From JAJZRJ01 sp040757055 (GTDB lineage Bacteria > Desulfobacterota > Desulfobulbia > Desulfobulbales > Desulfurivibrionaceae), in contig JBFLXY010000021.1 in assembly GCA_040757055.1 (NCBI GenBank), positions 1 through 18,755 of the forward strand: a DNA stretch of 18,755 bases, written 5' to 3'. The stretch's first letter is position 1, and every line of letters starts with the position of its first letter. Below the pieces are notes generated by a model. It saw only the letters and a list, made by a program, of their open reading frames with translations, was not told the origin of the DNA and did no database searches. Below, piece by piece: positions 6,301 to 13,910 of this stretch. A program made the translations under genes and the position numbers.

Positions 6301-7050
6301 ATGGCTGGACATTCCAAATGGGCGAACATCAAGCGCCGCAAGGGCGCGGTGGATGCCAAGCGCGGCAAGATCTTCACCAAGATCATCAAGGAGATCATGG
6401 TGGCGGCGCGCCTGGGCGGCGGGGACATCAACGGCAATCCGCGACTCAGGTCGGCGGTGCTGGCGGCCAAGGACGAGAACATGCCCAAGGAGAACATCGA
6501 GCGCGCCATCAAGAAGGGCACCGGCGACCTCGATGGCGTCTCCTACGAGGAAATCGTCTATGAAGGCTACGGCCCCGGCGGGGTGGCGATGATGGTCGAG
6601 TGCATGACCGACAACCGGGTACGCACCGTGGCCGACGTGCGCCACTTTTTCAGCAAGTCGGGCGGCAACCTGGGCGAGTCCAACTGCGTCTCCTGGATGT
6701 TCGACAAGAAGGGCTCCATCGTCGTCGACAGCAGCACCATTTCCGAGGATGCCCTGATGGAGATCGCCATCGAGGCCGGGGCCGAGGATGTGATCTCCGA
6801 GGACAACACCTTTCAGGTGCTGACCGCGCCCGATGATTTTGCCGCGGTGTGCGAGGCGCTGAACGCCAAGGGCGTGAAGCACGTCGAGGCCGGCATCACC
6901 ATGATCCCCAAGAATGTGGTGGAGGTGACCGACGAGAAGGTGGCGAGCCAGCTCATGAAGCTCATCGAGAACCTGGAGGACAACGACGACGTCCAGAAGG
7001 TCCACGCCAACTTCGATATCCCCGACGCCATCATGGAGGCCATTTCATAA
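6301..7050 (+). CDS. YebC/PmpR family regulatory or translation factor
   Basis: The 249-residue product opens with the family signature MAGHSKWANIKRRKG and continues with AAKDENMPKENIERAIKKG and YEGYGPGGVAMMVE, full length for the family. YebC-type proteins bind DNA and some have been reported to act on the ribosome at proline stretches. The gene sits directly before ruvC, its usual neighbour across bacteria. The start ATG is fixed by the conserved N-terminus; upstream GGGG is a modest SD. Its TAA stop overlaps the proposed ruvC start. Confidence 0.97.
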   Translation: MAGHSKWANIKRRKGAVDAKRGKIFTKIIKEIMVAARLGGGDINGNPRLRSAVLAAKDENMPKENIERAIKKGTGDLDGVSYEEIVYEGYGPGGVAMMVECMTDNRVRTVADVRHFFSKSGGNLGESNCVSWMFDKKGSIVVDSSTISEDALMEIAIEAGAEDVISEDNTFQVLTAPDDFAAVCEALNAKGVKHVEAGITMIPKNVVEVTDEKVASQLMKLIENLEDNDDVQKVHANFDIPDAIMEAIS

Positions 7051-7577
7051 GCATCCATGCCGCGCAGCATAGGCAGGCGGTCGGCGCTTCCCGCCGCCTG
7101 CTGGGCATCGACCCTGGTTCGCGGGCGACGGGCTACGGCGTCATCGACCAGCGCGGCAACGAGCTTTTCTTCGTGGCCTGCGGCGTGATCCGCACCACTC
7201 CCGATCTCTCCTTTCCAGAACGGCTTCAGGAACTCCACAGCGGTATCACTGAGGTGATCGCCACCCACCGGCCGCAGCAGGCGGCGGTGGAGGAGATCTT
7301 CACCGCGGTCAACCCCAGGTCGGCCCTCAAACTTGGCCATGCCCGCGGGGTGCTCATCCTCGCCTTGATGCAGGCCGCTCTTCCGGTGGCCCAATTCACC
7401 CCCATGGTGGTCAAGCAGGCAGTGGCCGGCTACGGCCGGGCGCCCAAGGAGCAGGTGCAGCAGATGGTACGCTCCCTTCTCCATCTTTCGGCCAGCCCCT
7501 CGCAGGATGCGGCCGACGCCCTGGCCGTGGCCATCTGCCTTGCCAACCATGCCGTTGTCCTTCCCCGCAAACCATGA
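7047..7577 (+). CDS. ruvC: Holliday junction endonuclease RuvC, non-canonical ATA start
   Basis: RuvC is the dimeric nuclease that cuts Holliday junctions held by RuvAB. Numbered from the ATA codon (176 residues), catalytic acids are D22 (LLGIDPG), E82 (AAVEEIF), D154 and D157 (SQDAADALAVA); the block PRSALKLGHARG (90-101) is also conserved. The fold looks intact. The oddity is the start: between yebC and the conserved LLGIDPG there is no in-frame ATG, GTG or TTG. GGAGG (7035-7039) is followed 7 nt later by ATA (7047-7049), overlapping the yebC stop as ATAA. A single A-to-G change would give the usual ATGA overlap. A CTG at 7098 or 7101 is a less likely alternative. Confidence 0.9.
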   Translation: MSIHAAQHRQAVGASRRLLGIDPGSRATGYGVIDQRGNELFFVACGVIRTTPDLSFPERLQELHSGITEVIATHRPQQAAVEEIFTAVNPRSALKLGHARGVLILALMQAALPVAQFTPMVVKQAVAGYGRAPKEQVQQMVRSLLHLSASPSQDAADALAVAICLANHAVVLPRKP

Positions 7578-7610
7578 GTCATTCCCCCGGGTTATCCCCC
7601 AACTTCTCCT

Positions 7611-7638
7611 TTGAACCGCGCCCCTTTTCGGGTATGCT
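7611..7638 (+). promoter_or_regulatory. Possible promoter of ruvA
   Basis: TTGAAC (7611-7616), a 16-bp spacer and TATGCT (7633-7638) lie in the 70-bp gap between ruvC and ruvA. Transcription would start at about 7645, only ~3 nt before the ruvA ATG, giving an almost leaderless mRNA. No convincing SD precedes ruvA, which fits. Confidence 0.42.
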
Positions 7639-7647
7639 GATCCCCAT

Positions 7648-8271
7648 ATGATCGCACGCTTACGAGGAGAACTGCTGCACCGCTCGGCCGAGGCCCTGGT
7701 GGTTGACGTGCATGGGGTGGGCTACGAGGTCCACTTTCCCGAGGCGCACCATCATCGCCTGCCCCGGCTGGGCGAGGAGGTGGTGCTCCAGATCCATACC
7801 GTGGTCCGGGAGGACGCCATCAGCCTTTACGGCTTTCTCGATGCGGCGGAAAAGGAACTTTTTCTGCTCCTCATGGGGGTTTCCGGCGTGGGGCCGAAAC
7901 TGGCCCGCAATGTCCTCTCCGCCGCCACCCCGGCCGAGATCAGCCGGGCCATCGCGGCCGGCGACGTGGGCTGGCTGAAACAGCTGCCCGGTATCGGCAA
8001 GAAGACGGCGGAGCGACTCTGCCTTGAGCTGAAGGAGAAGGTCGACTTCATCCCCTTTGCCGGCGTGCCGGTGGCCACGGTGGTGACCTCGCCCGAAGCC
8101 TTCGGCGACCAGCCGTCGCGGGATGCCCTTTCCGCCCTGATGAATCTCGGCTACCCGGCACCCCGTGCCCGCCAGGCCTTGGAACAGGTTCGCCAGCAGG
8201 TGGGTGAGGAGGCGTATGGCGGCCTAGCCCTTGAAGAGCTGCTGCGCGCCGCGCTGCGAGGGCTGGCATGA
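7648..8271 (+). CDS. ruvA: Holliday junction DNA helicase subunit RuvA
   Basis: The 207-residue protein binds the four-way junction as a tetramer and recruits RuvB. The N-terminal OB fold is MIARLRGELLHR to about 65; two helix-hairpin-helix motifs follow, LMGVSGVGPKLARNVLS (75-91) and LKQLPGIGKKTAERLCLELK (110-129). The C-terminal domain III that contacts RuvB (about 155-207) is complete. There is no good SD; see the candidate promoter just upstream. The stop overlaps ruvB by ATGA. Confidence 0.97.
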   Translation: MIARLRGELLHRSAEALVVDVHGVGYEVHFPEAHHHRLPRLGEEVVLQIHTVVREDAISLYGFLDAAEKELFLLLMGVSGVGPKLARNVLSAATPAEISRAIAAGDVGWLKQLPGIGKKTAERLCLELKEKVDFIPFAGVPVATVVTSPEAFGDQPSRDALSALMNLGYPAPRARQALEQVRQQVGEEAYGGLALEELLRAALRGLA

Positions 8272-9308
8272 ACCAGGAAGAGCGCATCGTCAGCTCGAAG
8301 GTGGCGCCGGAGGACCATTTTGACTCCGACCTGCGGCCCAAGTATCTCGCCCAGTACATCGGCCAGGAGCCGCTCAAGGAGAATCTCGCCATCGCCATTG
8401 CCGCGGCCAGGGGGCGCAGCGAACCCCTCGACCACCTGCTCTTCCACGGCTTTCCGGGCCTGGGCAAGACCACCCTCGCCTATGTGATCGCCAACGAGAT
8501 GGGCGCCAGCATCCGGGTCACCTCGGGCCCGGTCATCGAGCGGCCGGGTGACCTGGCTGCCATCCTCACCAGCCTTCAGGAAGGCGACGTCCTCTTCATC
8601 GACGAGATCCACCGCTTAAACCACGTGGTGGAGGAGATCCTCTACCCGGCCATGGAGGACTACCAGCTCGATCTGGTCATCGGCCAGGGGCCGGGGGCGC
8701 GGAGCGTCAAGATGGCCCTGCCGCGCTTCACCCTGGTGGGGGCCACCACCCGCACGGGTTTGCTGACCCCGCCGCTGCGCGACCGTTTCGGCATGGCCCT
8801 GCGCCTCGATTTCTACACCCCGGAGGAACTGGTGGCCATTGTCACGCGTTCCGCCGGGCTCCTGGGGGTCAAACTCGATCAGGCCGGCGCCACCGAGATC
8901 GGCCGGAGATCCCGCGGCACCCCCCGCATCGCCAACCGGCTTTTGAAGCGGTTGCGCGACTACGCCGAGGTCAAGGCTGGCGGCACCATCACCGCGCAGG
9001 TGGCGGACGCGGCCCTTTCCATGCTGGGGGTCGATCACATGGGACTCGACGACATGGACCGCCGCATCGTGCTGGCCATCATCGACAAGTTCCAGGGCGG
9101 CCCCATCGGAGTGGAGACCCTGGCCACCATGGTCTGCGAGGAAAAAACCACTCTGGAGGATGTCTACGAGCCCTTCCTCATCCAGATCGGTTTTCTGATC
9201 CGCACCCCGCGCGGCCGCATGGCCACCCGGGCGGCATACGAGCACTTCGGCCGCACCCTGCCGCGGCGGCTGCCCGCGGCCATGGACCAGGAGAATCTGC
9301 TCTTTTAG
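8268..9308 (+). CDS. ruvB: Holliday junction branch migration ATPase RuvB
   Basis: The 346-residue AAA+ motor forms hexamers that drive branch migration with RuvA. Walker A is GFPGLGKTT (61-69), Walker B LFIDEIH (109-115), sensor 1 VGATTR (157-162) and the arginine finger lies in PLRDRFG. The C-terminal winged helix holds GGPIGVETLA. Walker A has Phe where nearly all RuvB have Pro (GPPGLGKT), a position the P-loop tolerates. The start overlaps the ruvA stop by 4 bp, so translation is coupled. Confidence 0.98.
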   Translation: MNQEERIVSSKVAPEDHFDSDLRPKYLAQYIGQEPLKENLAIAIAAARGRSEPLDHLLFHGFPGLGKTTLAYVIANEMGASIRVTSGPVIERPGDLAAILTSLQEGDVLFIDEIHRLNHVVEEILYPAMEDYQLDLVIGQGPGARSVKMALPRFTLVGATTRTGLLTPPLRDRFGMALRLDFYTPEELVAIVTRSAGLLGVKLDQAGATEIGRRSRGTPRIANRLLKRLRDYAEVKAGGTITAQVADAALSMLGVDHMGLDDMDRRIVLAIIDKFQGGPIGVETLATMVCEEKTTLEDVYEPFLIQIGFLIRTPRGRMATRAAYEHFGRTLPRRLPAAMDQENLLF

Positions 9309-9323
9309 AGGTGTTTCAGGTTG

Positions 9324-9352
9324 TTGACTGATGCGCTGCGCTCATCTAGACT
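9324..9352 (+). promoter_or_regulatory. Promoter of panB
   Basis: TTGACT (9324-9329), a 17-bp spacer and TAGACT (9347-9352) form a good sigma-70-like promoter just after ruvB. Transcription near 9359 would leave an ~11-nt leader containing GGAACGAG as SD. It may drive panB and possibly the motility genes beyond. Confidence 0.6.
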
Positions 9353-9369
9353 GACATTCGGAACGAGTT

Positions 9370-10215
9370 ATGACCACGACCAAGCTGACCGTCCGCGACA
9401 TCCGCGCCATGAAGGAGAGAGGTGAGAAGATCACCATGCTCACGGCCTACGATGCGCGTTTCGCCAGCCTGGTTGACGAGGCCGGCATCGACATGGTGCT
9501 GGTGGGCGACTCGCTGGGCATGGTGGTTTTGGGCTACGAATCCACGGTGCCGGTCACCATGGCGGAGATGCTCCACCACGCCAGGGCCGCAAAGAACGGC
9601 GTGCACCGGGCGGTGCTGGTGGGCGACATGCCCTTTCTTTCCTATCAGGTGGACACGCGCGAGGCCATCCGCAACGCTGGCCGCTTCCTCAAAGAGGCCG
9701 GGTGCGACGCGGTGAAGCTGGAGGGTGGCGCAGAGGTGTGCGATACCGTGGCGGCTATCGTCAGGGCCGGGATTCCGGTCATGGGCCACATCGGCCTCAC
9801 CCCGCAGACCGCAGGTCAGCTCGGTGGCTTCAGGGTGCAGGGGAAGGATCTGGAATCGGCGCAAAAGATGCTGCGCGATGCCAAGGCGTTGGAGACGGCG
9901 GGCGCCTTTGCCCTGGTGCTGGAGTGCATCCCCGACCGCCTGGCCGCCGCGATCACCGGGGCGATCCGTATCCCCACCATCGGCATTGGCGCCGGCCCCC
10001 ATTGCGACGGCCAGGTGCTGGTGACCCACGATCTCATCGGCATGTTTGAAAAATTCGTGCCGCGTTTTGTGAAACAGTATGCCAACCTTGCGCCGCAGAT
10101 CAAGGAGGCCATCGGCGCCTTCCGCGACGAGGTGCGCAGCGGCGCCTATCCTGATGTCGCCCACAGTTTCCCCATGCAGGACGAGATAATGGCCCGTCTG
10201 CGGGATGAATCATGA
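9370..10215 (+). CDS. panB: 3-methyl-2-oxobutanoate hydroxymethyltransferase (pantothenate synthesis)
   Basis: PanB transfers a hydroxymethyl group from 5,10-methylene-THF to 2-oxoisovalerate to give ketopantoate, the first committed step to pantothenate and CoA. The 281-residue TIM barrel shows metal ligands D47 (LVGDSLGMV), D86 (LVGDMPF) and E118 (KLEGG), substrate-binding K116 and the general base E185 (LVLECIP). The length is typical. No panC or panD is nearby in the window, so the rest of the pathway is encoded elsewhere. The start has a modest SD (GGAACGAG). Confidence 0.98.
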   Translation: MTTTKLTVRDIRAMKERGEKITMLTAYDARFASLVDEAGIDMVLVGDSLGMVVLGYESTVPVTMAEMLHHARAAKNGVHRAVLVGDMPFLSYQVDTREAIRNAGRFLKEAGCDAVKLEGGAEVCDTVAAIVRAGIPVMGHIGLTPQTAGQLGGFRVQGKDLESAQKMLRDAKALETAGAFALVLECIPDRLAAAITGAIRIPTIGIGAGPHCDGQVLVTHDLIGMFEKFVPRFVKQYANLAPQIKEAIGAFRDEVRSGAYPDVAHSFPMQDEIMARLRDES

Positions 10216-10259
10216 TCGCCGGAAGGCACAGCGCGGGCAGCTAAGGTGGCGAGGGGCAT

Positions 10260-11036
10260 ATGGACATAGCAACCATCATCGGGCTTCTCTCCGGCTCCGT
10301 CATCCTCTTTGCCGCCATCTTTCTGGGCGGCAAGGCCCTGCTCTTTCTGAATCTGCCCTCGATCCTCATCGTCGGTGGCGGCGTCATCGCCACCGCCTTC
10401 ATCCGTTTCAGCATGGCCGAGGTGATCGGGTCCATGAAGGTGGCGGCCAACGCCTTTTTCGTCCGGCCCAGCTCCCCCCGTGAGATCATCCGCGAGATCG
10501 TCGGCCTGGCCCATGTGGCCCGCAAGAACGGCCTCATCGTGCTCGAGCAGCAGCCCATCGAGGACCCTTTCCTCAAGCGGGCGATCATGTTCTGCGTCGA
10601 CGGCCATGAGGCGGATTTCATCGAAGAGGTGCTGAAAAGGGACGTGAGCCTCACCGTGGAGCGCCATGAGGTGGGGCAGAATGTCTTCCGCGGCATGGGC
10701 GAATCGGCCCCGGCCTTCGGCATGATCGGCACCCTGGTCGGCCTCGTGCAGATGCTGGCCAGCATGCGCGACCCCGCCTCCATCGGGCCGGCCATGTCGG
10801 TGGCGGTGCTCACCACCCTCTACGGCGTGGTGCTGGCCAACCTCTTCTTTCTCCCCTTGGCCGACAAGCTCGCCCTGCGGAGTCAGGAGGAGGAGCGGAA
10901 CCGCCGGCTGATCATCGGCGGGGTTCTGGGCATTTTGAAGGGGTTGAACCCCAGGGTGATGGAGGAGTTCCTGGAGACCTTTCTGCCGCCGAAGCTGCGC
11001 AAGAACCGGCTGCACAAGGGCGGGGGAGAAGCATGA
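10260..11036 (+). CDS. motA: Flagellar stator protein MotA, PomA-like
   Basis: The 258-residue stator subunit has four membrane helices (about 2-22, 30-50, 150-170, 182-202). Key residues fall at PomA numbering: R88 and E96 in the cytoplasmic loop (ARKNGLIVLE) that contacts FliG, and P151 and P199 at the ion channel. The MDIATIIGLL start, the DGHEADF segment and GPAMSVAVLTTLYGV all resemble Na+-type PomA more than enterobacterial MotA. SD GAGGGG lies 5 nt upstream. It overlaps motB by ATGA. The ion used (Na+ or H+) is inferred only. Confidence 0.95.
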   Translation: MDIATIIGLLSGSVILFAAIFLGGKALLFLNLPSILIVGGGVIATAFIRFSMAEVIGSMKVAANAFFVRPSSPREIIREIVGLAHVARKNGLIVLEQQPIEDPFLKRAIMFCVDGHEADFIEEVLKRDVSLTVERHEVGQNVFRGMGESAPAFGMIGTLVGLVQMLASMRDPASIGPAMSVAVLTTLYGVVLANLFFLPLADKLALRSQEEERNRRLIIGGVLGILKGLNPRVMEEFLETFLPPKLRKNRLHKGGGEA

Positions 11037-11746
11037 GCGACGAGTCGCCGAAGCGGGGGGGGAAGCGCGGGAGTGCGCCGGCGTGGATGGTCACCTTCGC
11101 CGACATGATGACGCTGATGCTGTGCTTTTTCATCCTGCTTCTCTCCTTTTCCTCCATGGACAGGCCGAGCTTTGAGAAGGTGACCGGTTCCCTGCGCGAG
11201 GCCTTCGGCGTGCAGCGGGAGGTGATTGTTTTCGAGCCTCCCATCGGCGAGCAGATCATTGTTCCCCAGCCGGAGCCGGTGCTGCCCGGCGTCCGGCAGC
11301 AGGTGATCCAGGCATTCCAGGAGCAGATCAATGCCGGGATGATCACGGTGGAGGCGCGGGGCGATCTGGTGACCGTCCGCATGCGGGACTCCCTGGCCTT
11401 TGATTCGGGCCGGGTGGAGCTGAAGGAGGGGGGCAAGGCGCTGCTGGATGCCCTGGGTGCGGTTCTGGCCCAGACCGAGGCGGTCGTGCTGGTGGGCGGG
11501 CATACCGACAATGTGCCGTTGCGCGCCGACGCTGCCTACCCCTCCAACTGGAGCCTGTCGGCGGCACGGGCGGTGACCGTGGTGGAGTATCTCGCCTCCC
11601 GGCACCGGCTGCCGGCCCACCGCCTTTCCGCCACGGGGCACGCCGACGGCGAGCCGGTGGCCAGCAACGCTGCCGAAGAGGGGCGGGCCCAGAACCGCCG
11701 GGTCGAATTCCGGATCACCACCCGCCAGGGGGCGCAGAGTCGTTGA
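11033..11746 (+). CDS. motB: Flagellar stator protein MotB, PomB-like
   Basis: The 237-residue partner of MotA has a single membrane helix with the ion-carrying Asp at D24 in WMVTFADMMTLMLCFFILLL (18-37), the same number as PomB D24 and including the CFF typical of PomB. The C-terminal OmpA-like peptidoglycan-binding domain (about 118-230) carries VGGHTDNVPL, NWSLSAARA and GRAQNRRVEF. The linker is short. It would anchor the stator to the cell wall. Confidence 0.96.
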   Translation: MSDESPKRGGKRGSAPAWMVTFADMMTLMLCFFILLLSFSSMDRPSFEKVTGSLREAFGVQREVIVFEPPIGEQIIVPQPEPVLPGVRQQVIQAFQEQINAGMITVEARGDLVTVRMRDSLAFDSGRVELKEGGKALLDALGAVLAQTEAVVLVGGHTDNVPLRADAAYPSNWSLSAARAVTVVEYLASRHRLPAHRLSATGHADGEPVASNAAEEGRAQNRRVEFRITTRQGAQSR

Positions 11747-11810
11747 GAACGCTTCCGGGCGGGCGAAGGGAAACGATGCCGGCACAATCTTCAGTCAGGA
11801 CGAGAGGCAC

Positions 11811-12404
11811 ATGACAGCGGAAGTGAACCGGCGTGGGGCGGTGCGGGTTTCGGATCGGGTCCTGCTGGCGGCGAAACGGGTGACACCGGAACGCTATCAG
11901 GCAGTGGCCGCGGATTATGCGCACGGCATCTCGCTCTACAACCAGGAGGGGCTGGCCGACATCCAGATGTATGTCGGTGCCGAGGGCGCCTTGAGCCGGC
12001 TCAAGGAACGCGATGCCGATCTGGCCGAATTTTTGCGCTATCTCGACACCAAGCTCAACCTGGTGCTCAAGCGCAGCCAGGGCGAGCGCACTCCCTTTGA
12101 CGAACTCAGGCTGCAGAAGGTCAACCTCAGCGGCTCCGGCATCGCCTTTGTGGTGGACGAGGAGTTCCGTGCCCAGGAGATGCTGGAGATCCACCTCGTT
12201 CTCCTGCCGGCCTACACCTATATCTATTGTTTCGGCAGCGTGGTCAGCTGCGAGCGGCTGGGGCTCAAGGGTCAGGAAAAAGCGGCCTGGAGGCTCGGGG
12301 TCGAATTCACCCTGATCACCGACGACGATCAGGAAAAGCTGGTGCAGCACAACTTCAAACAGCAAAGCCTCGCCCTGCGCAACCGGCGCCTGGGCGGTTC
12401 GTGA
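11811..12404 (+). CDS. PilZ-like protein with long insertion
   Basis: The 197-residue soluble protein has both halves of the c-di-GMP motif: R8-x3-R12 near the N-terminus and N105-x-S-x2-G110 (NLSGSG). In a usual PilZ domain these lie about 20-30 residues apart; here ~90 residues, largely helical (28-95), separate them, like the insertion in tetrameric tPilZ proteins such as XCC6012. After the motif come beta-rich segments, LEIHLVLLP and AWRLGVEFTLI, with GVEF as in PilZ ends. Position after motAB suggests a role in stator or motor control. c-di-GMP binding is unproven. The start has AGAGG 4 nt upstream. Confidence 0.7.
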   Translation: MTAEVNRRGAVRVSDRVLLAAKRVTPERYQAVAADYAHGISLYNQEGLADIQMYVGAEGALSRLKERDADLAEFLRYLDTKLNLVLKRSQGERTPFDELRLQKVNLSGSGIAFVVDEEFRAQEMLEIHLVLLPAYTYIYCFGSVVSCERLGLKGQEKAAWRLGVEFTLITDDDQEKLVQHNFKQQSLALRNRRLGGS

Positions 12405-12414
12405 GGGGGACGCC

Positions 12415-13251
12415 ATGCGTGTCATCAATCAGGCCACGGTGACCGGTGCGGTGCGGGATCTGGCCATTGCTGCCGCCTGCGACCTGGAGCCCGACATTCT
12501 GGAGGCCCTGCTGGCGGCCCGCGATCGGGAGGTTTCGCCCCTGTCGCGGAACCTTCTGGAACTTCTCATCACCAACAGCGACATCGCCAGCCGGGAGAAG
12601 ATCCCGGTCTGCCAGGATACCGGCATTGCCGTGGTCTTTGTCTTTCTTGGCCGGGAGGCGCGGATGGAGGGCGATCTCTTTGCCGCCATCCAGGAAGGGG
12701 TGCGCCAGGGCTACAGCGAGGGGTATCTCCGCATGTCCGTCTGCGACCCGCTGACCCGGATCAACACCATGACCAACACCCCGGCGGTGGTCCATCTCGA
12801 ACTGGTGGAGGGAGAAACCCTGCGGCTCTGCATGCTTCCGAAGGGATGCGGCAGCGAGAACATGAGCGGTCTGGCCATGCTGCCGCCTTCCGCCGGCAAG
12901 CCGGGGATTATCCGCTATGTTGTCGATCTGGTGGTCAAGGCGGGCTCCAACCCCTGCCCGCCGGTGACGGTGGGGGTGGGGATCGGCGGCTCCTTTGAAA
13001 AGGCGGCCTTGCTCGCCAAGCAGGCCCTGCTGCGGCCAGTGGGGCGGCCGGCCGAGCGGCACGATGTTGCCGACCTGGAAGCGGAGATGCTGCTCCTGAT
13101 CAACGAACAGGGACAGGGCGTCCACGGCATGGGCGGCAACAATACCGCCCTGGCCGTGCATGTCGAGACCTGCCCCACCCACATCGCCAGCCTGCCGGTG
13201 GCGGTGAACATCCAGTGCCATGCCCAGCGGCACAAGGAAATCATCCTCTAG
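12415..13251 (+). CDS. Class I fumarate hydratase, alpha subunit
   Basis: The 278-residue N-terminal half of an iron-sulfur fumarase (two-gene form) reversibly hydrates fumarate to malate. The three [4Fe-4S] ligands are C66 (PVCQDTG), C145 (LPKGCGSEN) and C181 (SNPCPP). GGNNTALAV near the end is also conserved. A tartrate dehydratase (TtdA) role cannot be excluded from sequence alone, but fumarase is more common for this context. It starts 10 bp after the PilZ-like gene, with GAGGGGG overlapping that gene's stop as SD. Confidence 0.92.
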   Translation: MRVINQATVTGAVRDLAIAAACDLEPDILEALLAARDREVSPLSRNLLELLITNSDIASREKIPVCQDTGIAVVFVFLGREARMEGDLFAAIQEGVRQGYSEGYLRMSVCDPLTRINTMTNTPAVVHLELVEGETLRLCMLPKGCGSENMSGLAMLPPSAGKPGIIRYVVDLVVKAGSNPCPPVTVGVGIGGSFEKAALLAKQALLRPVGRPAERHDVADLEAEMLLLINEQGQGVHGMGGNNTALAVHVETCPTHIASLPVAVNIQCHAQRHKEIIL

Positions 13252-13253
13252 CC

Positions 13254-13838
13254 ATGTCGCTCCTGCGCTATGAACCAAGGTTTTTTGCCGATCTGATCGA
13301 GGTGCCCCTGCCGCTGACGGCGGAGAGCATGGCCGGTCTCGAAGCCGGTGACCTCGTCAGCCTCAGCGGGGTGCTCTATACCGGCCGGGACCAGACCCAT
13401 CGCCGGCTGTGCGCCCTGCTCGAAGAGGGAGAGCCATTGCCTCTCGATCTGCGGGGCCAGCTGCTCTACTATGTCGGTCCCACCCCGGCCAGGCCGGGGC
13501 AGGTGATCGGCGCGGCCGGTCCCACCACCAGCTATCGCATGGACGCCTATACCCCGCAACTGCTGGCCTTGGGACTTGCCGCCACCATGGGCAAGGGCCC
13601 GCGCTCCTGGGCGGTGCGTGAGGCCATGCGCCAGGAGGGCGCCATATATCTCGCCACCATTGGCGGGGCCGGTGCGTTGCTCTCCAAGTGCGTCAAGGCG
13701 TGCGAACTGGTTGCCTTTCCCGAGGCAGGGCCCGAGGCCCTGTTCCGCTTCGAGGTGAAGGGATTCCCGGCCGTGGTGATCAACGATCTCGCTGGTCGCG
13801 ATTACTACGAGATGGTGGCGAAAAAAAAGGGGAGCTGA
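13254..13838 (+). CDS. Class I fumarate hydratase, beta subunit
   Basis: The 194-residue C-terminal half of class I fumarase completes the enzyme. AGPTTSYRMDAYTPQLLALG (85-104), MGKGPRS and VINDLAGRDYYE near the C-terminus are family hallmarks. It begins 2 bp after the alpha stop, so translation is coupled; the SD is weak. The last codons (KKKGS-stop) form the left arm of the operon terminator. Confidence 0.93.
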   Translation: MSLLRYEPRFFADLIEVPLPLTAESMAGLEAGDLVSLSGVLYTGRDQTHRRLCALLEEGEPLPLDLRGQLLYYVGPTPARPGQVIGAAGPTTSYRMDAYTPQLLALGLAATMGKGPRSWAVREAMRQEGAIYLATIGGAGALLSKCVKACELVAFPEAGPEALFRFEVKGFPAVVINDLAGRDYYEMVAKKKGS

Positions 13839-13853
13839 CAGCTCCCCTTTTTT
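13821..13853 (+). terminator. Terminator overlapping the fumarase beta stop codon, probably bidirectional
   Basis: The stem GGGGAGCT (13829-13836) pairs with AGCTCCCC (13840-13847) across a GAC loop, flanked by eight A before and six T after, so it has a T run on either strand. It terminates the plus-strand operon and is placed to stop ctpA transcription from the other side (ctpA ends at 13911). The fumarase TGA stop (13836-13838) lies in the loop. Confidence 0.92.
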
Positions 13854-13910
13854 GCGCCGCCGGTCTTTGGCCGAACACCGGTCAAAGGGACAGACGATGC
13901 GTCGTCGCGG

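Noticed and set aside
7057..7110. Programmed -1 frameshift giving RuvC from the ATG at 7057
   Set aside because: No slippery heptamer is present and the ATG is 17 nt from the SD; the ATA at 7047 explains the SD spacing better.
10216..10259. Terminator or promoter between panB and motA
   Set aside because: The 44-bp gap holds only an SD; no hairpin with T run and no -10/-35 pair could be found.
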